From Brevibacillus sp. DP1.3A (GTDB taxonomy: Bacteria; Bacillota; Bacilli; Brevibacillales; Brevibacillaceae), in NCBI RefSeq assembly GCF_013284245.2, contig NZ_CP085876.1:4199001-4263000 (forward strand): a stretch of 64,000 nt of DNA. Reading direction: 5' to 3'. The notes beneath the pieces are model-generated. The model had not been told where the DNA came from and did not search any database. It saw nothing but the letters and a program-made list of their open reading frames with translations. Below, piece after piece: positions 35,791 through 44,957 of this stretch (position 1 is its first letter; the number at the start of each line of letters is the position of its first letter). A program made the position numbers and the translations under genes.

Positions 35791-37614
35791 TTACTGTTCG
35801 CTCTTCGTTTTTCTTCTGCTGAGCAAATACCATCCACCCGCTACGACAACGATAATAATGAGAATGGTCACGATCGAGGTCGTGCCTTTTCCCGTATTCG
35901 AATTCGCATTCGCCTGTGCTTCTGTGGATACAGATGTAGCACTTTCTGTAGCAGTAGCAGGCGTTGTGCTTGCAGGTGTTGCTGCTGGCTGTTCCGTTGT
36001 CACAGCCGCTTTTTCGCCATTGGAAACAAAGGAGAGCTTGTTGATGATGCCTTTCCCATCCTGGAATACCCACCCGTCGTATTTAGCGGGATTGTACGCA
36101 CCAATTTCCTCAGCATAGTACAAGGGGACGATCGGATAATCTTTGGCTACCTGCTCTTGCATCTGATTGATAATCTGTTGGCGTTTTTCCGGTTCCAATG
36201 TGGCATCGAGCTGTTCAGCCAGCTTGTCAAACTCTGCACTTTTGAATCCGCCAATATTGGTTCCTCCTTTGCCAGCTAGATCGGAGTGGAACAAATCAAT
36301 CAATCTGGCAGGGAACAGCTGCATCGTAGTCGACCAGCCAAACATCGTCATGTCATAATTCCGGCCTTTGGTGACATCATATTCGGGCCAGACAAGACTA
36401 ATCACGGTATCGGGGTCCATCGGTCGAACTTTCATATCAATCCCGATCGTTTTTATCCATCCGGCAATGATTTCAGCAGAGCGTATGCTAGAAGGGTTGT
36501 TTGATTGGACTAGATTGACGAGTTCGAGCTTTTTGCCATCTGGCGCCTCTCGCAAGCCATCATTGTTCGTGTCTTTATAGCCTGCTTGTTCAAGAATGGA
36601 TTTGGCTTGTTCAACATCGGTCTTATGTACGACTGCCTTGTTGTAAGAAGAAGTAGCTGGATGAATAAAGCCGGGACTTCCTTTTGTGCCAAAGCCGAGC
36701 AAAACCGTATCTACCAAGTATTGCGGGTCGATAGCAAGACTAATCGCTTGGCGAAATTTTTGATCGGACATCGGGAACTTTTCGGCGTTGAATTGGAGGA
36801 ACGTTGTAGCAAAACCGGGGCCTCTTTCCACTTTAATTGACGGATTGCTTTCAAACTCTTTGACGAGTTCCGGTTGGACTCTGCGACTGATGACATCCAG
36901 CTGCCCGGCCGCGAGTGCTGTAAACATGGCGTTAGCTTCTGCGATGATGGGGATGACTAACGTATCGATTTCCGGTTTGCCTTTAAAGTACTGCGGGTTC
37001 GCTTTCAGCTTGTAGAATTGATCCTTTTTGTAATCCTCTAAAATGAAAGGACCGCTCCCCAAGGAATTGTTGAAGTTATCAGGATCCGTCACAGAGCTCC
37101 AAATATGTTTCGGGAGAATTGGCAAATCAGCGAGAGGTTGAATGAAGAAATCTGGTTCAGGCTTCTCAAGCTCCATGATTACGGTGGTTGGGTCGGGTGT
37201 TTGAATGCTTTTCACGAGTGCAGCTGGGGTTGTAAAGCGGGATTTTTTATATTTCAAAAGGTATTCGTAGGTGAACTTCACATCCTCTGAGGTCAAAGGC
37301 TTTCCGTCCTGCCACAAGATTTGGTCATGCAAGATCATTTTGTATTGCTTGCCGTCGTCGGATACCGTGAATTCTTTGACCAGCCAAGGAATGGGGTTGT
37401 TGCTTTTATCGAGGATAAATAGCGGGTCGTAAAGAAGATTAACCAGCTCGAGTCCAGGAAAGCCGGTATTGTATGTGTATAGATTCAAGGAGCGTTCATC
37501 CTGTGTGATCCCAAGCTTCACCTCCCTGTGATTCTCGGCACCAGCCGGAATAGCGAACAACGCGGAAACCAGAGCGATGAGCAGCCATATGATCCCGATT
37601 CGATTATGCTTCAT
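35791..37614 (-). CDS. peptide ABC transporter substrate-binding protein with C-terminal membrane anchor
   Basis: 607 residues, SBP family 5 (TSEDVKFTYEYLLKYK, RQAISLAIDPQYLVDTVLLG, and MFGWSTTMQLFPARLIDLFHSDL). The N-terminal signal ends near AIPAGA-EN and has no lipobox cysteine. Instead residues about 575-597 form a transmembrane helix (TSIVTILIIIVVVAGGWYLL) followed by RRKTKSEQ, preceded by a Thr/Ser/Ala-rich linker (about 535-573). So it is anchored at the C-terminus rather than by lipid. No LPxTG motif is present. Confidence 0.88.
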   Translation of the reverse strand: MKHNRIGIIWLLIALVSALFAIPAGAENHREVKLGITQDERSLNLYTYNTGFPGLELVNLLYDPLFILDKSNNPIPWLVKEFTVSDDGKQYKMILHDQILWQDGKPLTSEDVKFTYEYLLKYKKSRFTTPAALVKSIQTPDPTTVIMELEKPEPDFFIQPLADLPILPKHIWSSVTDPDNFNNSLGSGPFILEDYKKDQFYKLKANPQYFKGKPEIDTLVIPIIAEANAMFTALAAGQLDVISRRVQPELVKEFESNPSIKVERGPGFATTFLQFNAEKFPMSDQKFRQAISLAIDPQYLVDTVLLGFGTKGSPGFIHPATSSYNKAVVHKTDVEQAKSILEQAGYKDTNNDGLREAPDGKKLELVNLVQSNNPSSIRSAEIIAGWIKTIGIDMKVRPMDPDTVISLVWPEYDVTKGRNYDMTMFGWSTTMQLFPARLIDLFHSDLAGKGGTNIGGFKSAEFDKLAEQLDATLEPEKRQQIINQMQEQVAKDYPIVPLYYAEEIGAYNPAKYDGWVFQDGKGIINKLSFVSNGEKAAVTTEQPAATPASTTPATATESATSVSTEAQANANSNTGKGTTSIVTILIIIVVVAGGWYLLSRRKTKSEQ

Positions 37615-37631
37615 CCGACATCTCTCTCCTA

Positions 37632-38375
37632 TTAGTTGATCAGTTCTTTCAAATGAAAGTTCCCATCACGTTTATATGCTTCTGCTAATGTAAAATGACC
37701 ATGTGTTGCCAAACCGTGATAGACGTGAATGGCTTGATCGAGTACCTTGTGCACTGCTCTTCCCTTTTCGTAGTCAGAGGGCAACGCGGAAAAACCAGGG
37801 ACGATAGCCTCCATTGCCTTCGCATCTATCGCTTCTTCAAAATGTCGGCCACTGAACTCCATCTGACTGTGCAAGACATCCATCGCTCGATTTTTCTGTT
37901 CCCACACTGACGAAATATCAACGACACAGTTGGGATGATGCGGAGTCATGTAATAGATCGCCGGGATCGGATGTGCCTCCAAGCCAGGCATTTCATCTAA
38001 AGCAAACTCCCGACTTGCCAATGCGATACTTTCTAAGATTAAAATCATGGCCTGCCTACGGTCTGGGTCCAAGTCGTGAAAAGAATGCTCCGGGTCCTGC
38101 GTAATGATAATATCTGGCTTCACTTCCCGGATAATCTGTACGAGCTTTTTCTTGGACTCCGGACTGACATCAACATAACCGGATTGAAAGCCGGGAAAAT
38201 ACATCTGAACCCCCAATACCGCTGCCGCCTCTGTAACTTGCGGGCGTGATTTTTCGCTAGACAGTATGATCGAGGCGTACGATTCCCCTCCATTGTTCAC
38301 GTTAATGGCAAGAGCACCGCCACACTCCACCACTTCCATGCCGTACACACCTAACAGCAACATTTTCTTGCCCAT
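37632..38375 (-). CDS. PIG-L/LmbE-like deacetylase family protein with degenerate metal site
   Basis: 247 residues with the family fold: LLLGVYGMEVVECGGALA (6-23), then VKPDIIITQDPEHSFHDLDPDRRQAMILIL near 89-118 and HPNCVVDIS near 148. The first motif, AHPDDxE in active members, reads VYGMEVVE here, so the usual His, Asp and Asp zinc and base residues are missing. It is the first gene of the peptide transporter operon, 17 bases before the binding-protein gene. It may be a pseudoenzyme or have changed chemistry. Confidence 0.7.
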   Translation of the reverse strand: MGKKMLLLGVYGMEVVECGGALAINVNNGGESYASIILSSEKSRPQVTEAAAVLGVQMYFPGFQSGYVDVSPESKKKLVQIIREVKPDIIITQDPEHSFHDLDPDRRQAMILILESIALASREFALDEMPGLEAHPIPAIYYMTPHHPNCVVDISSVWEQKNRAMDVLHSQMEFSGRHFEEAIDAKAMEAIVPGFSALPSDYEKGRAVHKVLDQAIHVYHGLATHGHFTLAEAYKRDGNFHLKELIN

Positions 38376-38478
38376 TTTTTCATCTCCCTTGTCATCCTGT
38401 TCGATTGATATTTTCTGTATTATGAAAATATTCTGACTTAAAAATACTATACCCCACTAACCTATATTTCGCAATAAT

Positions 38479-38507
38479 AAAAAAGCTTCATTTCTGAAGC
38501 TTTTTAT
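38479..38507 (-). terminator. terminator overlapping the csoR stop
   Basis: AAAAAGCTTCAGAAATGAAGCTTTTTTATT on the minus strand reads as a near-perfect hairpin, and the stop codon of csoR lies in its 5' flank. Confidence 0.75.
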
Positions 38508-38827
38508 TTCATCAGCTTATTCATCGTGGTTAACAGCTCGTCAATGACTGCGCTGTCCCCTTCTTGGATGCGTTCAATCACACAGGATTTCATATGTCCT
38601 TCCAAAAGGATACGTCCCACTGAATTTAAGGCAGATTGTACCGCAGCAATTTGATTCAAGACATCATCACAATAAGCATCCTTCTCCACCATGCCTTTAA
38701 TCCCGCGAATCTGTCCCTCAATCCGATTGAGGCGCGCCTGCAAGTTTTGCTTGGTTTTTTCTGAATGATGACTGTTTCGATCTGATGTATGACAAGACTG
38801 TACAACGTTCAATTCTGCACTTGACAA
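38504..38827 (-). CDS. csoR: copper-sensing repressor CsoR
   Basis: A TTG start at 38827, 8 bases after GAGGAGG, gives 107 residues; the longer frame begins without a ribosome site. Four-helix CsoR/RcnR-family repressor. Copper ligands in the Cys-His-Cys pattern are C53 (AYCDDV), H78 and C82 (GHMKSC). Apo-CsoR represses copper-export genes and releases DNA on binding Cu(I). Its probable target is the copZ promoter at 39892-39920. No copper ATPase gene is present in the window. Confidence 0.88.
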   Translation of the reverse strand: MSSAELNVVQSCHTSDRNSHHSEKTKQNLQARLNRIEGQIRGIKGMVEKDAYCDDVLNQIAAVQSALNSVGRILLEGHMKSCVIERIQEGDSAVIDELLTTMNKLMK

Positions 38828-38918
38828 TGAGATTCCTCCTCTAATCATCCTAGCAAACATACGCTTCGATTATAATCCAAATTTTCAAAATGTAGCAAGT
38901 TCCATATTCACATATCTG

Positions 38919-39545
38919 TCAGGAAGACAGCCCCAATTCTTTTCGGACATTTTCCAATCCATATCGCTCGACAAACTTGAAAAACTTCTCTCTCTTTTTC
39001 CCTTGCGTCTGATACAACGTAATGATGCTTTGGACGATGGAGGATAATTGTTCTTCCTTCACCTGCTCGACCAGGAGCTCGGCTGTTTTGGCCTCCATTG
39101 TTTTCGATTGGCCTCCGACGTAGATTTCAAAGGTTTCTTTTCGCTTGACGATCCCGATATCTTTTACCAACGGCTCTCCACAGGCATTTGGGCAGCCCGT
39201 ATAACCGACTCTCATCGTAAAAGGAACGACCATCCCTGCGATCGTATCATTCAAATTTCTCGCAGCCTCTAGCCCTTCAATCTCTGCTCCTTTGCAAAAA
39301 GAACAGACAGACAAATTCTTCACAACAGAGCCCGTTTCGTACACGCATAAGCCTTTTTCACGCAGCGCTTTTTTCGCATCCTCAGCCTTCTCTTCATTCA
39401 TCTCGACAATAAGCTGCTGAAAGGTTGAAAGTTCAATTTGTGCATCCTCGCCAACGATTTGACCGATCGCCACCATATCTTTTGGGGTAAACACAGAACC
39501 GCCGACACGAATTTCTGGACTTACGGCAAACTGCACACGCTTCAA
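38919..39545 (-). CDS. half-size nitrite/sulfite-reductase-like protein
   Basis: 208 residues with one ferredoxin-like half domain (about 1-68) and one siroheme/4Fe-4S-type domain (about 69-165). The second cluster motif GCPNACGE gives C118 and C122. The first motif is unusual: C81 and C84 are in VCSFCKGAEIEG, whereas canonical enzymes have Cys-x5-Cys; the sixth position after C84 is Glu90. The gene lies between csoR and copZ on the same strand. Reaction unknown; a redox or sulfur role linked to copper stress is an inference. Confidence 0.75.
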   Translation of the reverse strand: MKRVQFAVSPEIRVGGSVFTPKDMVAIGQIVGEDAQIELSTFQQLIVEMNEEKAEDAKKALREKGLCVYETGSVVKNLSVCSFCKGAEIEGLEAARNLNDTIAGMVVPFTMRVGYTGCPNACGEPLVKDIGIVKRKETFEIYVGGQSKTMEAKTAELLVEQVKEEQLSSIVQSIITLYQTQGKKREKFFKFVERYGLENVRKELGLSS

Positions 39546-39646
39546 AAGACATTCCTCCTACACATTTGAATTTTAAATTTTCGGTTAACTGCAAGCTATA
39601 AGAAAGACTGCAATTCTACAATCACAGCCTTTCCCGCAACCTTTCC

Positions 39647-39850
39647 TTAAACGACATCGTATCCTTGATCTTCAATGGTCTCTTTCACATTGTCCAGCGA
39701 AACAACGAATTCATCAAAAGTCACGCTTACCTGATTGTCAGCAAGGCTTACCGTTGCTTTGCTAACCCCGTCTAGTTTTTGAAGTGCACCTTCTATGGAG
39801 ATAACGCAGTGATTGCAGGACATTCCTTGTACGTTCAAAGTGACATTCAT
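39647..39850 (-). CDS. copZ: copper chaperone CopZ
   Basis: A 67-residue heavy-metal-associated domain with the Cu(I) site GMSCNHC (9-15). It carries Cu(I) in the cytoplasm to the exporter CopA, which is not in the window. The ATG follows AGGAGG. Its promoter contains a CsoR-type operator, so it should be induced by copper. Confidence 0.93.
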   Translation of the reverse strand: MNVTLNVQGMSCNHCVISIEGALQKLDGVSKATVSLADNQVSVTFDEFVVSLDNVKETIEDQGYDVV

Positions 39851-39891
39851 TTTACATCCTCCTTTGTTTTTGGGGAGCTTTACTTGATTTC

Positions 39892-39920
39892 ATTTTACGA
39901 TACCCCTGTAGGGTATGCAA
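39892..39920 (-). promoter_or_regulatory. copZ promoter with CsoR operator
   Basis: On the minus strand TTGCAT (39915-39920) and TAAAAT (39892-39897) are 17 bases apart. The inverted repeat ATACCCTACAGGGGTAT (39900-39916) fills the spacer and matches the known CsoR box of copZA promoters closely. Confidence 0.85.
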
Positions 39921-39956
39921 TACCCAATTTTACATTTTCCTGCTGTGTACATACAA

Positions 39957-39991
39957 AAAAGCTCCCCATCTATAAAAGACAGGGAGTTTTC
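39957..39991 (-). terminator. terminator after the MHYT-GGDEF-EAL gene
   Basis: AAAACTCCCTGTC and GATGGGGAGCTTTTTT pair on the minus strand. Confidence 0.7.
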
Positions 39992-39992
39992 C

Positions 39993-42443
39993 TTACGCTT
40001 CTTGGCTGAGATGATTTCTGATGGGAGCAAAAAACACGTGCTCCACCTCATTCGCGGATAATGGGCGACTATAATAGTACCCTTGAATTTCCTTGCAATG
40101 ATTTTCTGTCAAAATATCTAATTGATCCTTCGTTTCAATACCTTCTGCAATCACATCCAATTTCAGATGCTTCGCCATCGAAATAATGGTGGCCACAATG
40201 GCTTTATCGTTATCATTTCGAGAAAGGTCTGTTATGAAGGAGCGGTCAATTTTTAGTTTGTGGATCGGGAACTTTTTCAAATAGCTCAAAGAGCTGTAAC
40301 CGGTTCCAAAATCATCCAAGCTAATTCTCGTTCCGATTTTGTTTAACTCATGCAGGATACTGATCGATACGGCCGGGTCCATCATCATGCTCTCCGTGAT
40401 TTCCAGTTCCAAAAAGTGCGGGGCAAGCTTGGTTTCCTCGAGGATATTTTTGATGTACTGGACGAGGTTCCGTTGGTGGAATTGATGGGAGGACAAGTTG
40501 ACGGATACGGGGATCAACGGTCCCCCTTCATCATGCCAATGCTTCATTTGCCTGCACGCCTCGCGAAGCACCCATGTACCGATCTCATAGATCAACCCTG
40601 TCTCTTCAGCAATAGGGATAAACACTCCTGGTGAAAGCATCCCTTTGGTCGGATGATTCCACCTGACGAGCGCCTCCACTCCGATCATGCGATTACTTTC
40701 CGCATGAAATTGAGGTTGGTAATACACTACCAGCTCGTTACGTTCAATTGCTTTTCTGAGATCACTTTCTATTTCAATATTTTCTAGCAATTGGACATCA
40801 AAATCGGGTGTATAGAACAGGTGACCATTTTTCCCCTGTTTTTTCACCTCGTACATGGCCGTATCCGCTTTTTTGAGCAGCGCGACAGCATCCGTTCCGT
40901 GATCTGGGAATATCGCCGTTCCAATACTTGCTGATATGTAAAATTCACTGTCTTTTAGCGAGAATGGCTGTTTCAATGCTTCAATGATCTTATCCGCTAA
41001 ACTCTCCGCTTCCCGTCGGTCCGCTCCTGTTTCGCAGAGGATGGTAAATTCATCTCCACCCATCCGGGCAATTGTTGCGTGGTACCCTTCCGCATTTTTT
41101 ACGATTCTGTCGCTGACCCCCTGCAAAAAGATATCGCCGTAGGAGTGTCCCAAGGAATCATTGATCATTTTGAACCGATCGATGTCGATAACCATGACGG
41201 CAAAGCTCGATGAATCTTGGCTACTTTTTTCAATGGATTGATGAAGGACTTGATTAAACTTTCTTCGGTTCGGTAAGTCGGTCAGCTCATCGTGATAAGC
41301 CAAATATCTGATTTTTTCTTTCACGCGATTCTCTTCGGTAATATCCTTCACAATGATGTGATTCCCCACCACTTCTCCCTCAATCTCAACCGGGACATTG
41401 AGTACACTCAGCTCTACGCGATTTCCGTTCGGATGAAGGATGGTCGTCTCAAAATTATTACGAATGGGCTGAAACGACTGGGCAAAAGAATCTTTAGTGA
41501 TGTCCCTTTTCTCCTCAACAATATGCATGCCAATTTTGGATACATGTTGATTCATAAATTCTTCCTCACTCAGACCACCAATCTTCGTGACAGCTGGGTT
41601 CATTTTGATAATACATCCACCTGTATCTAAGGAAATAATGCCGTACTCATTATTTTTATAAAGGGAACGATACCAGCTTTCATTTTCCTGAATGACCGTA
41701 TCTTTTTGCGAGAGTCGTTTGTTAATAAACAATCCAAACAATGTAATGCCGATCAGTAAAAAAGTGGCTAAGACAATGATATAGGCCAAGGTCTCCGGTT
41801 CGATTTGCGTTTCCACCTCGGTTGTCGGCAGTTCCGTTACGTAGAAATGCGCTGCAACCATCCCAGTGTAATGCATACCCGCTATTGCAGCTCCCATAAT
41901 GAGTGAACTGCCCAATTTGTATAAATACGCGTATTTCGACTGATCGCGGCGAAAGTAAAACAAGAGCCAAAGTGCCGCTGCCGAAGCAGTCGCTGCAATG
42001 ATAATAGATAAAATGACGATCCACATATCGTATGTAATTTCGATAATCATCGCGGCCATTCCAACGTAGTGCATCCCAGATATTCCTGCGGCCATCAAAA
42101 TTCCCGCGATACCTAACTGTCGTGCATTGAGGTTGCTTTTCGTGACGGTAAACAAGGCTATGCTTGAGACAAAAATGGCAAGAATGACAGATAGGATGAC
42201 ATACTCCATGTCATACATAACCTTAATAGGGAGGGTAAGTGCCAGCATTCCGACAAAATGCATGGACCATATTCCAAGCCCCATCGTTGTGGCACCAAAA
42301 ATCAACCAGAGTAGCTGATGCTTCCCCTTACTTGTACTCACTCTGGCTGCCAGGTTGAGAGCAGAAAAAGAAGCTGCAACCGCGATTAAATAAGATAGTA
42401 TTACAAGGAAATTGTCGTACGTCCCATGTATCTGGTGATCCAA
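39993..42443 (-). CDS. MHYT-PAS-GGDEF-EAL cyclic-di-GMP protein
   Basis: 816 residues. N-terminal MHYT sensor domain (about 10-215, seven helices, motifs MHFVGM, MHYVGM, MHYTGM, thought to bind copper or gas), a PAS domain (about 255-375), GGDEF (about 385-545, motif RMGGDEF) and EAL (about 555-805). EAL residues for hydrolysis are present (GVEALVRW, NLSSHQF, ITESMMM, DDFGTGYSS, KIDRSF, AEGIET). The RxxD inhibition site before GGDEF is missing. Could make or break c-di-GMP; the complete EAL set favours phosphodiesterase. It neighbours the copper genes, and MHYT-copper binding is proposed in the literature. Confidence 0.88.
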   Translation of the reverse strand: MDHQIHGTYDNFLVILSYLIAVAASFSALNLAARVSTSKGKHQLLWLIFGATTMGLGIWSMHFVGMLALTLPIKVMYDMEYVILSVILAIFVSSIALFTVTKSNLNARQLGIAGILMAAGISGMHYVGMAAMIIEITYDMWIVILSIIIAATASAAALWLLFYFRRDQSKYAYLYKLGSSLIMGAAIAGMHYTGMVAAHFYVTELPTTEVETQIEPETLAYIIVLATFLLIGITLFGLFINKRLSQKDTVIQENESWYRSLYKNNEYGIISLDTGGCIIKMNPAVTKIGGLSEEEFMNQHVSKIGMHIVEEKRDITKDSFAQSFQPIRNNFETTILHPNGNRVELSVLNVPVEIEGEVVGNHIIVKDITEENRVKEKIRYLAYHDELTDLPNRRKFNQVLHQSIEKSSQDSSSFAVMVIDIDRFKMINDSLGHSYGDIFLQGVSDRIVKNAEGYHATIARMGGDEFTILCETGADRREAESLADKIIEALKQPFSLKDSEFYISASIGTAIFPDHGTDAVALLKKADTAMYEVKKQGKNGHLFYTPDFDVQLLENIEIESDLRKAIERNELVVYYQPQFHAESNRMIGVEALVRWNHPTKGMLSPGVFIPIAEETGLIYEIGTWVLREACRQMKHWHDEGGPLIPVSVNLSSHQFHQRNLVQYIKNILEETKLAPHFLELEITESMMMDPAVSISILHELNKIGTRISLDDFGTGYSSLSYLKKFPIHKLKIDRSFITDLSRNDNDKAIVATIISMAKHLKLDVIAEGIETKDQLDILTENHCKEIQGYYYSRPLSANEVEHVFFAPIRNHLSQEA

Positions 42444-42485
42444 GCTCCTTCACCGCTTTCCTTTTGTTAATCTGGATGGTTTCAC

Positions 42486-44933
42486 TTAAACCATGCTGCC
42501 TGATTCACCATAACGATTTACCTGCAAGTAGGAATCGATTTCTTTCATGGGCAGCGGTTTACTGTAGAAGTACCCTTGGACTTCATTACACATTTGTTCC
42601 TTTAGAAAATCAACATGTTCTTGTGTTTCTACACCCTCTGCAATAACAGCAATTTTCATGTTGTGTGCCATATGGATGATCGTTTTAATAATCGCTTGAT
42701 TCCGTGGATTCAAATTCCGGACAAAGGATTGGTCGATTTTGAGCCGATCGATCGGAAATTGACTTAGATAGCTCAAAGAACTGTAGCCCGTCCCGAAATC
42801 ATCGATACTGATGCTAATCCCAAGACCTTTCAAGCGATTCAAAATCCGAATCGTATAGTCTACATTTAGCGCCATGCTTTCCGTGATTTCCAGCTCCAAG
42901 TATTGCGGAGATAAGCCTGTTTCTTCAAGGATCGAGGTAATCATCTCAATGAGATTGTTTTGCATAAATTGGCGTAAGGATATATTCACCGCAACCGCCA
43001 GCTGTGTAAAGCCTGCTTTCTGCCACACTCTTGTCTGTTGGCAAGCCGTTCGCATTACCCATTCCCCAAGCGGTACGATTAAGCCTGTTTCTTCTGCGAT
43101 CGGGATAAATTGAATAGGTGGGATGAGACCAAGGTCTGGATGTTCCCAACGAATCAACGCCTCCATGCCAATAATCTGGCCCGTTTGCAATTGAATCTTC
43201 GGTTGGTAGTGCAGCGTAAATTGTTTCTCATCCAAAGCTTTTCGCAGCTCTCTTTCAAGCTGTAGCTTTTTGGCTAAAACCTGATGCAGCTCCTCCGAGA
43301 AAAATTGATAATTATTTTTCCCTTGCTCTTTTGCCAAATACATGGCAGCGTCTGCATGCTTCAACAGCGCTTCAATATCGTCTCCATCCTCCGGAAACAT
43401 GCTGATGCCGATACTTGGTGTTATAAAGATTTCGATATGGTCCAACGTAATCGATTCGGACATGCTCGTGATGATTCGTTGTGCAATTTCACCAACCTCT
43501 TTGTGTGTGACACCTGTGAGAAAGATGGCGAACTCATCTCCGCCTAGTCGAGAAACAGAATCTTCTTTTCGCAAACAACCGATGAGACGATTTGCTACTG
43601 CTTGTAAAAGGACATCCCCTATGGAGTGACCCAGCGTATCATTTATGTTTTTGAATCGATCCAAATCGATGAACATGACGCCGATTTTCTCATCTTTTTG
43701 CTTTGCTTTGAGCATGGCCTCTGCCAGTTTTTCATGAAAAAGCGTTCGATTAGGCAGGTTGGTTAAGGAATCGTAATGGGCCATGTAGCGAATCGTTTCT
43801 TCGGCCTTTTTTCTCTCGGTGATGTCAATCATGGAGCCTACCATTTCCACGATTTCTCCGTTTTCCTCAATAGGTGACAACGTAATGTAATAATCATTTC
43901 CGGATAGTTTCAGTTCGAAGGTAACGGGCTCGCCAGCAAAAGCTCTGCGAAAATAGCTTTCCATTTGCTCCGCTACCTCATAAGGAAAGATTTCATACGA
44001 CGTTTTTCTCAACATCCTCTCAGACGTTAGCCCGAGCTCTTCCGCAATCTTCCCTTCACACAAGGTATAGGTGATGTTCCCTTTTGGATCTGTCACGATC
44101 TTGAACACACAGTTTTGCAAGTTTTGAACCGTCCGGCGAAAATCGTTCTGCAATGCTTCTGCCAAAGCTGCTTCTGCTTCAATGCGGTCGGTAATATCCG
44201 TACGAATCGAAACATATTGATACGGAACTCCCCGGTCGTCTAGAAATGGAACGATGGTCGTATTCATCCAGTATTCATTACCATTTTTGGCGCGATTCTT
44301 CACTTCGCCCTTCCAGACACGTCCTTGCTTGATCGTTTCCCACATCAATTTAAAAAACGACTTGGAATGATAGCGAGAGTTAATGACCCGATGTGTATTT
44401 CCAACCAATTCATCCACTTCGTATCTGGAGATTTCACAAAACTTGTCATTTACATAAGTAATGACGCCTTTGTCGTCTGTAATCGCTACAATCGAAGATT
44501 CATCCAGTGCATTTTTGATATCGTGCAAGTCCTTCATTGTCTTTGAAAGAGACTCTTCCATCTGCTTTCGTTTCGTGATGTCCGTCCCGATTGCCACGTA
44601 CTGATAAAGGAATCCACTGTTGTTCATGAACGGTACTAACGTCATGCTAAGCCAATATTCCGTACCGTCCTTCGCCCGATTTTTCATCTCGCCCTTCCAT
44701 ACTTTTCCTCGGCTGATGGTATCCCATAGCGATTTAAAATAGTCTCGCGGATGGAAACCGGAATCGACGATGTTATGGTTCTCTCCGATTAATTCCTCTC
44801 TACTAAACTTGGATACTTGACAGAAGTTGTGATTGACGTAGGTGATGATTCCTTTTTCATCTGTTATCGAAATAACTGATGACTCTTCCAATGCAGATAA
44901 TGCATACTTTACATCTCTGATTTGATTAAACAC
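42486..44933 (-). CDS. multi-PAS GGDEF-EAL cyclic-di-GMP protein
   Basis: 815 residues without a transmembrane segment: three PAS/PAC units (about 1-125, 130-250, 260-375), GGDEF (about 385-545, RLGGDEF with the RKED inhibition site five residues before) and EAL (about 550-805, GMEALIRW, NISLRQF, ITESMAL, DDFGTGYSS, KIDQSF, AEGVET). Both catalytic halves look complete. The first two PAS units are near-duplicates. It lies 24 bases from the chemoreceptor gene, so the two are likely co-transcribed. Confidence 0.88.
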   Translation of the reverse strand: MFNQIRDVKYALSALEESSVISITDEKGIITYVNHNFCQVSKFSREELIGENHNIVDSGFHPRDYFKSLWDTISRGKVWKGEMKNRAKDGTEYWLSMTLVPFMNNSGFLYQYVAIGTDITKRKQMEESLSKTMKDLHDIKNALDESSIVAITDDKGVITYVNDKFCEISRYEVDELVGNTHRVINSRYHSKSFFKLMWETIKQGRVWKGEVKNRAKNGNEYWMNTTIVPFLDDRGVPYQYVSIRTDITDRIEAEAALAEALQNDFRRTVQNLQNCVFKIVTDPKGNITYTLCEGKIAEELGLTSERMLRKTSYEIFPYEVAEQMESYFRRAFAGEPVTFELKLSGNDYYITLSPIEENGEIVEMVGSMIDITERKKAEETIRYMAHYDSLTNLPNRTLFHEKLAEAMLKAKQKDEKIGVMFIDLDRFKNINDTLGHSIGDVLLQAVANRLIGCLRKEDSVSRLGGDEFAIFLTGVTHKEVGEIAQRIITSMSESITLDHIEIFITPSIGISMFPEDGDDIEALLKHADAAMYLAKEQGKNNYQFFSEELHQVLAKKLQLERELRKALDEKQFTLHYQPKIQLQTGQIIGMEALIRWEHPDLGLIPPIQFIPIAEETGLIVPLGEWVMRTACQQTRVWQKAGFTQLAVAVNISLRQFMQNNLIEMITSILEETGLSPQYLELEITESMALNVDYTIRILNRLKGLGISISIDDFGTGYSSLSYLSQFPIDRLKIDQSFVRNLNPRNQAIIKTIIHMAHNMKIAVIAEGVETQEHVDFLKEQMCNEVQGYFYSKPLPMKEIDSYLQVNRYGESGSMV

Positions 44934-44957
44934 ATGGCACCCCCGCCTGTTCTCGCA

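Noticed and set aside
38828-38860. ATG start for CsoR at 38860
   Set aside because: No ribosome site; GAGGAGG is instead 8 bases before the TTG at 38827.
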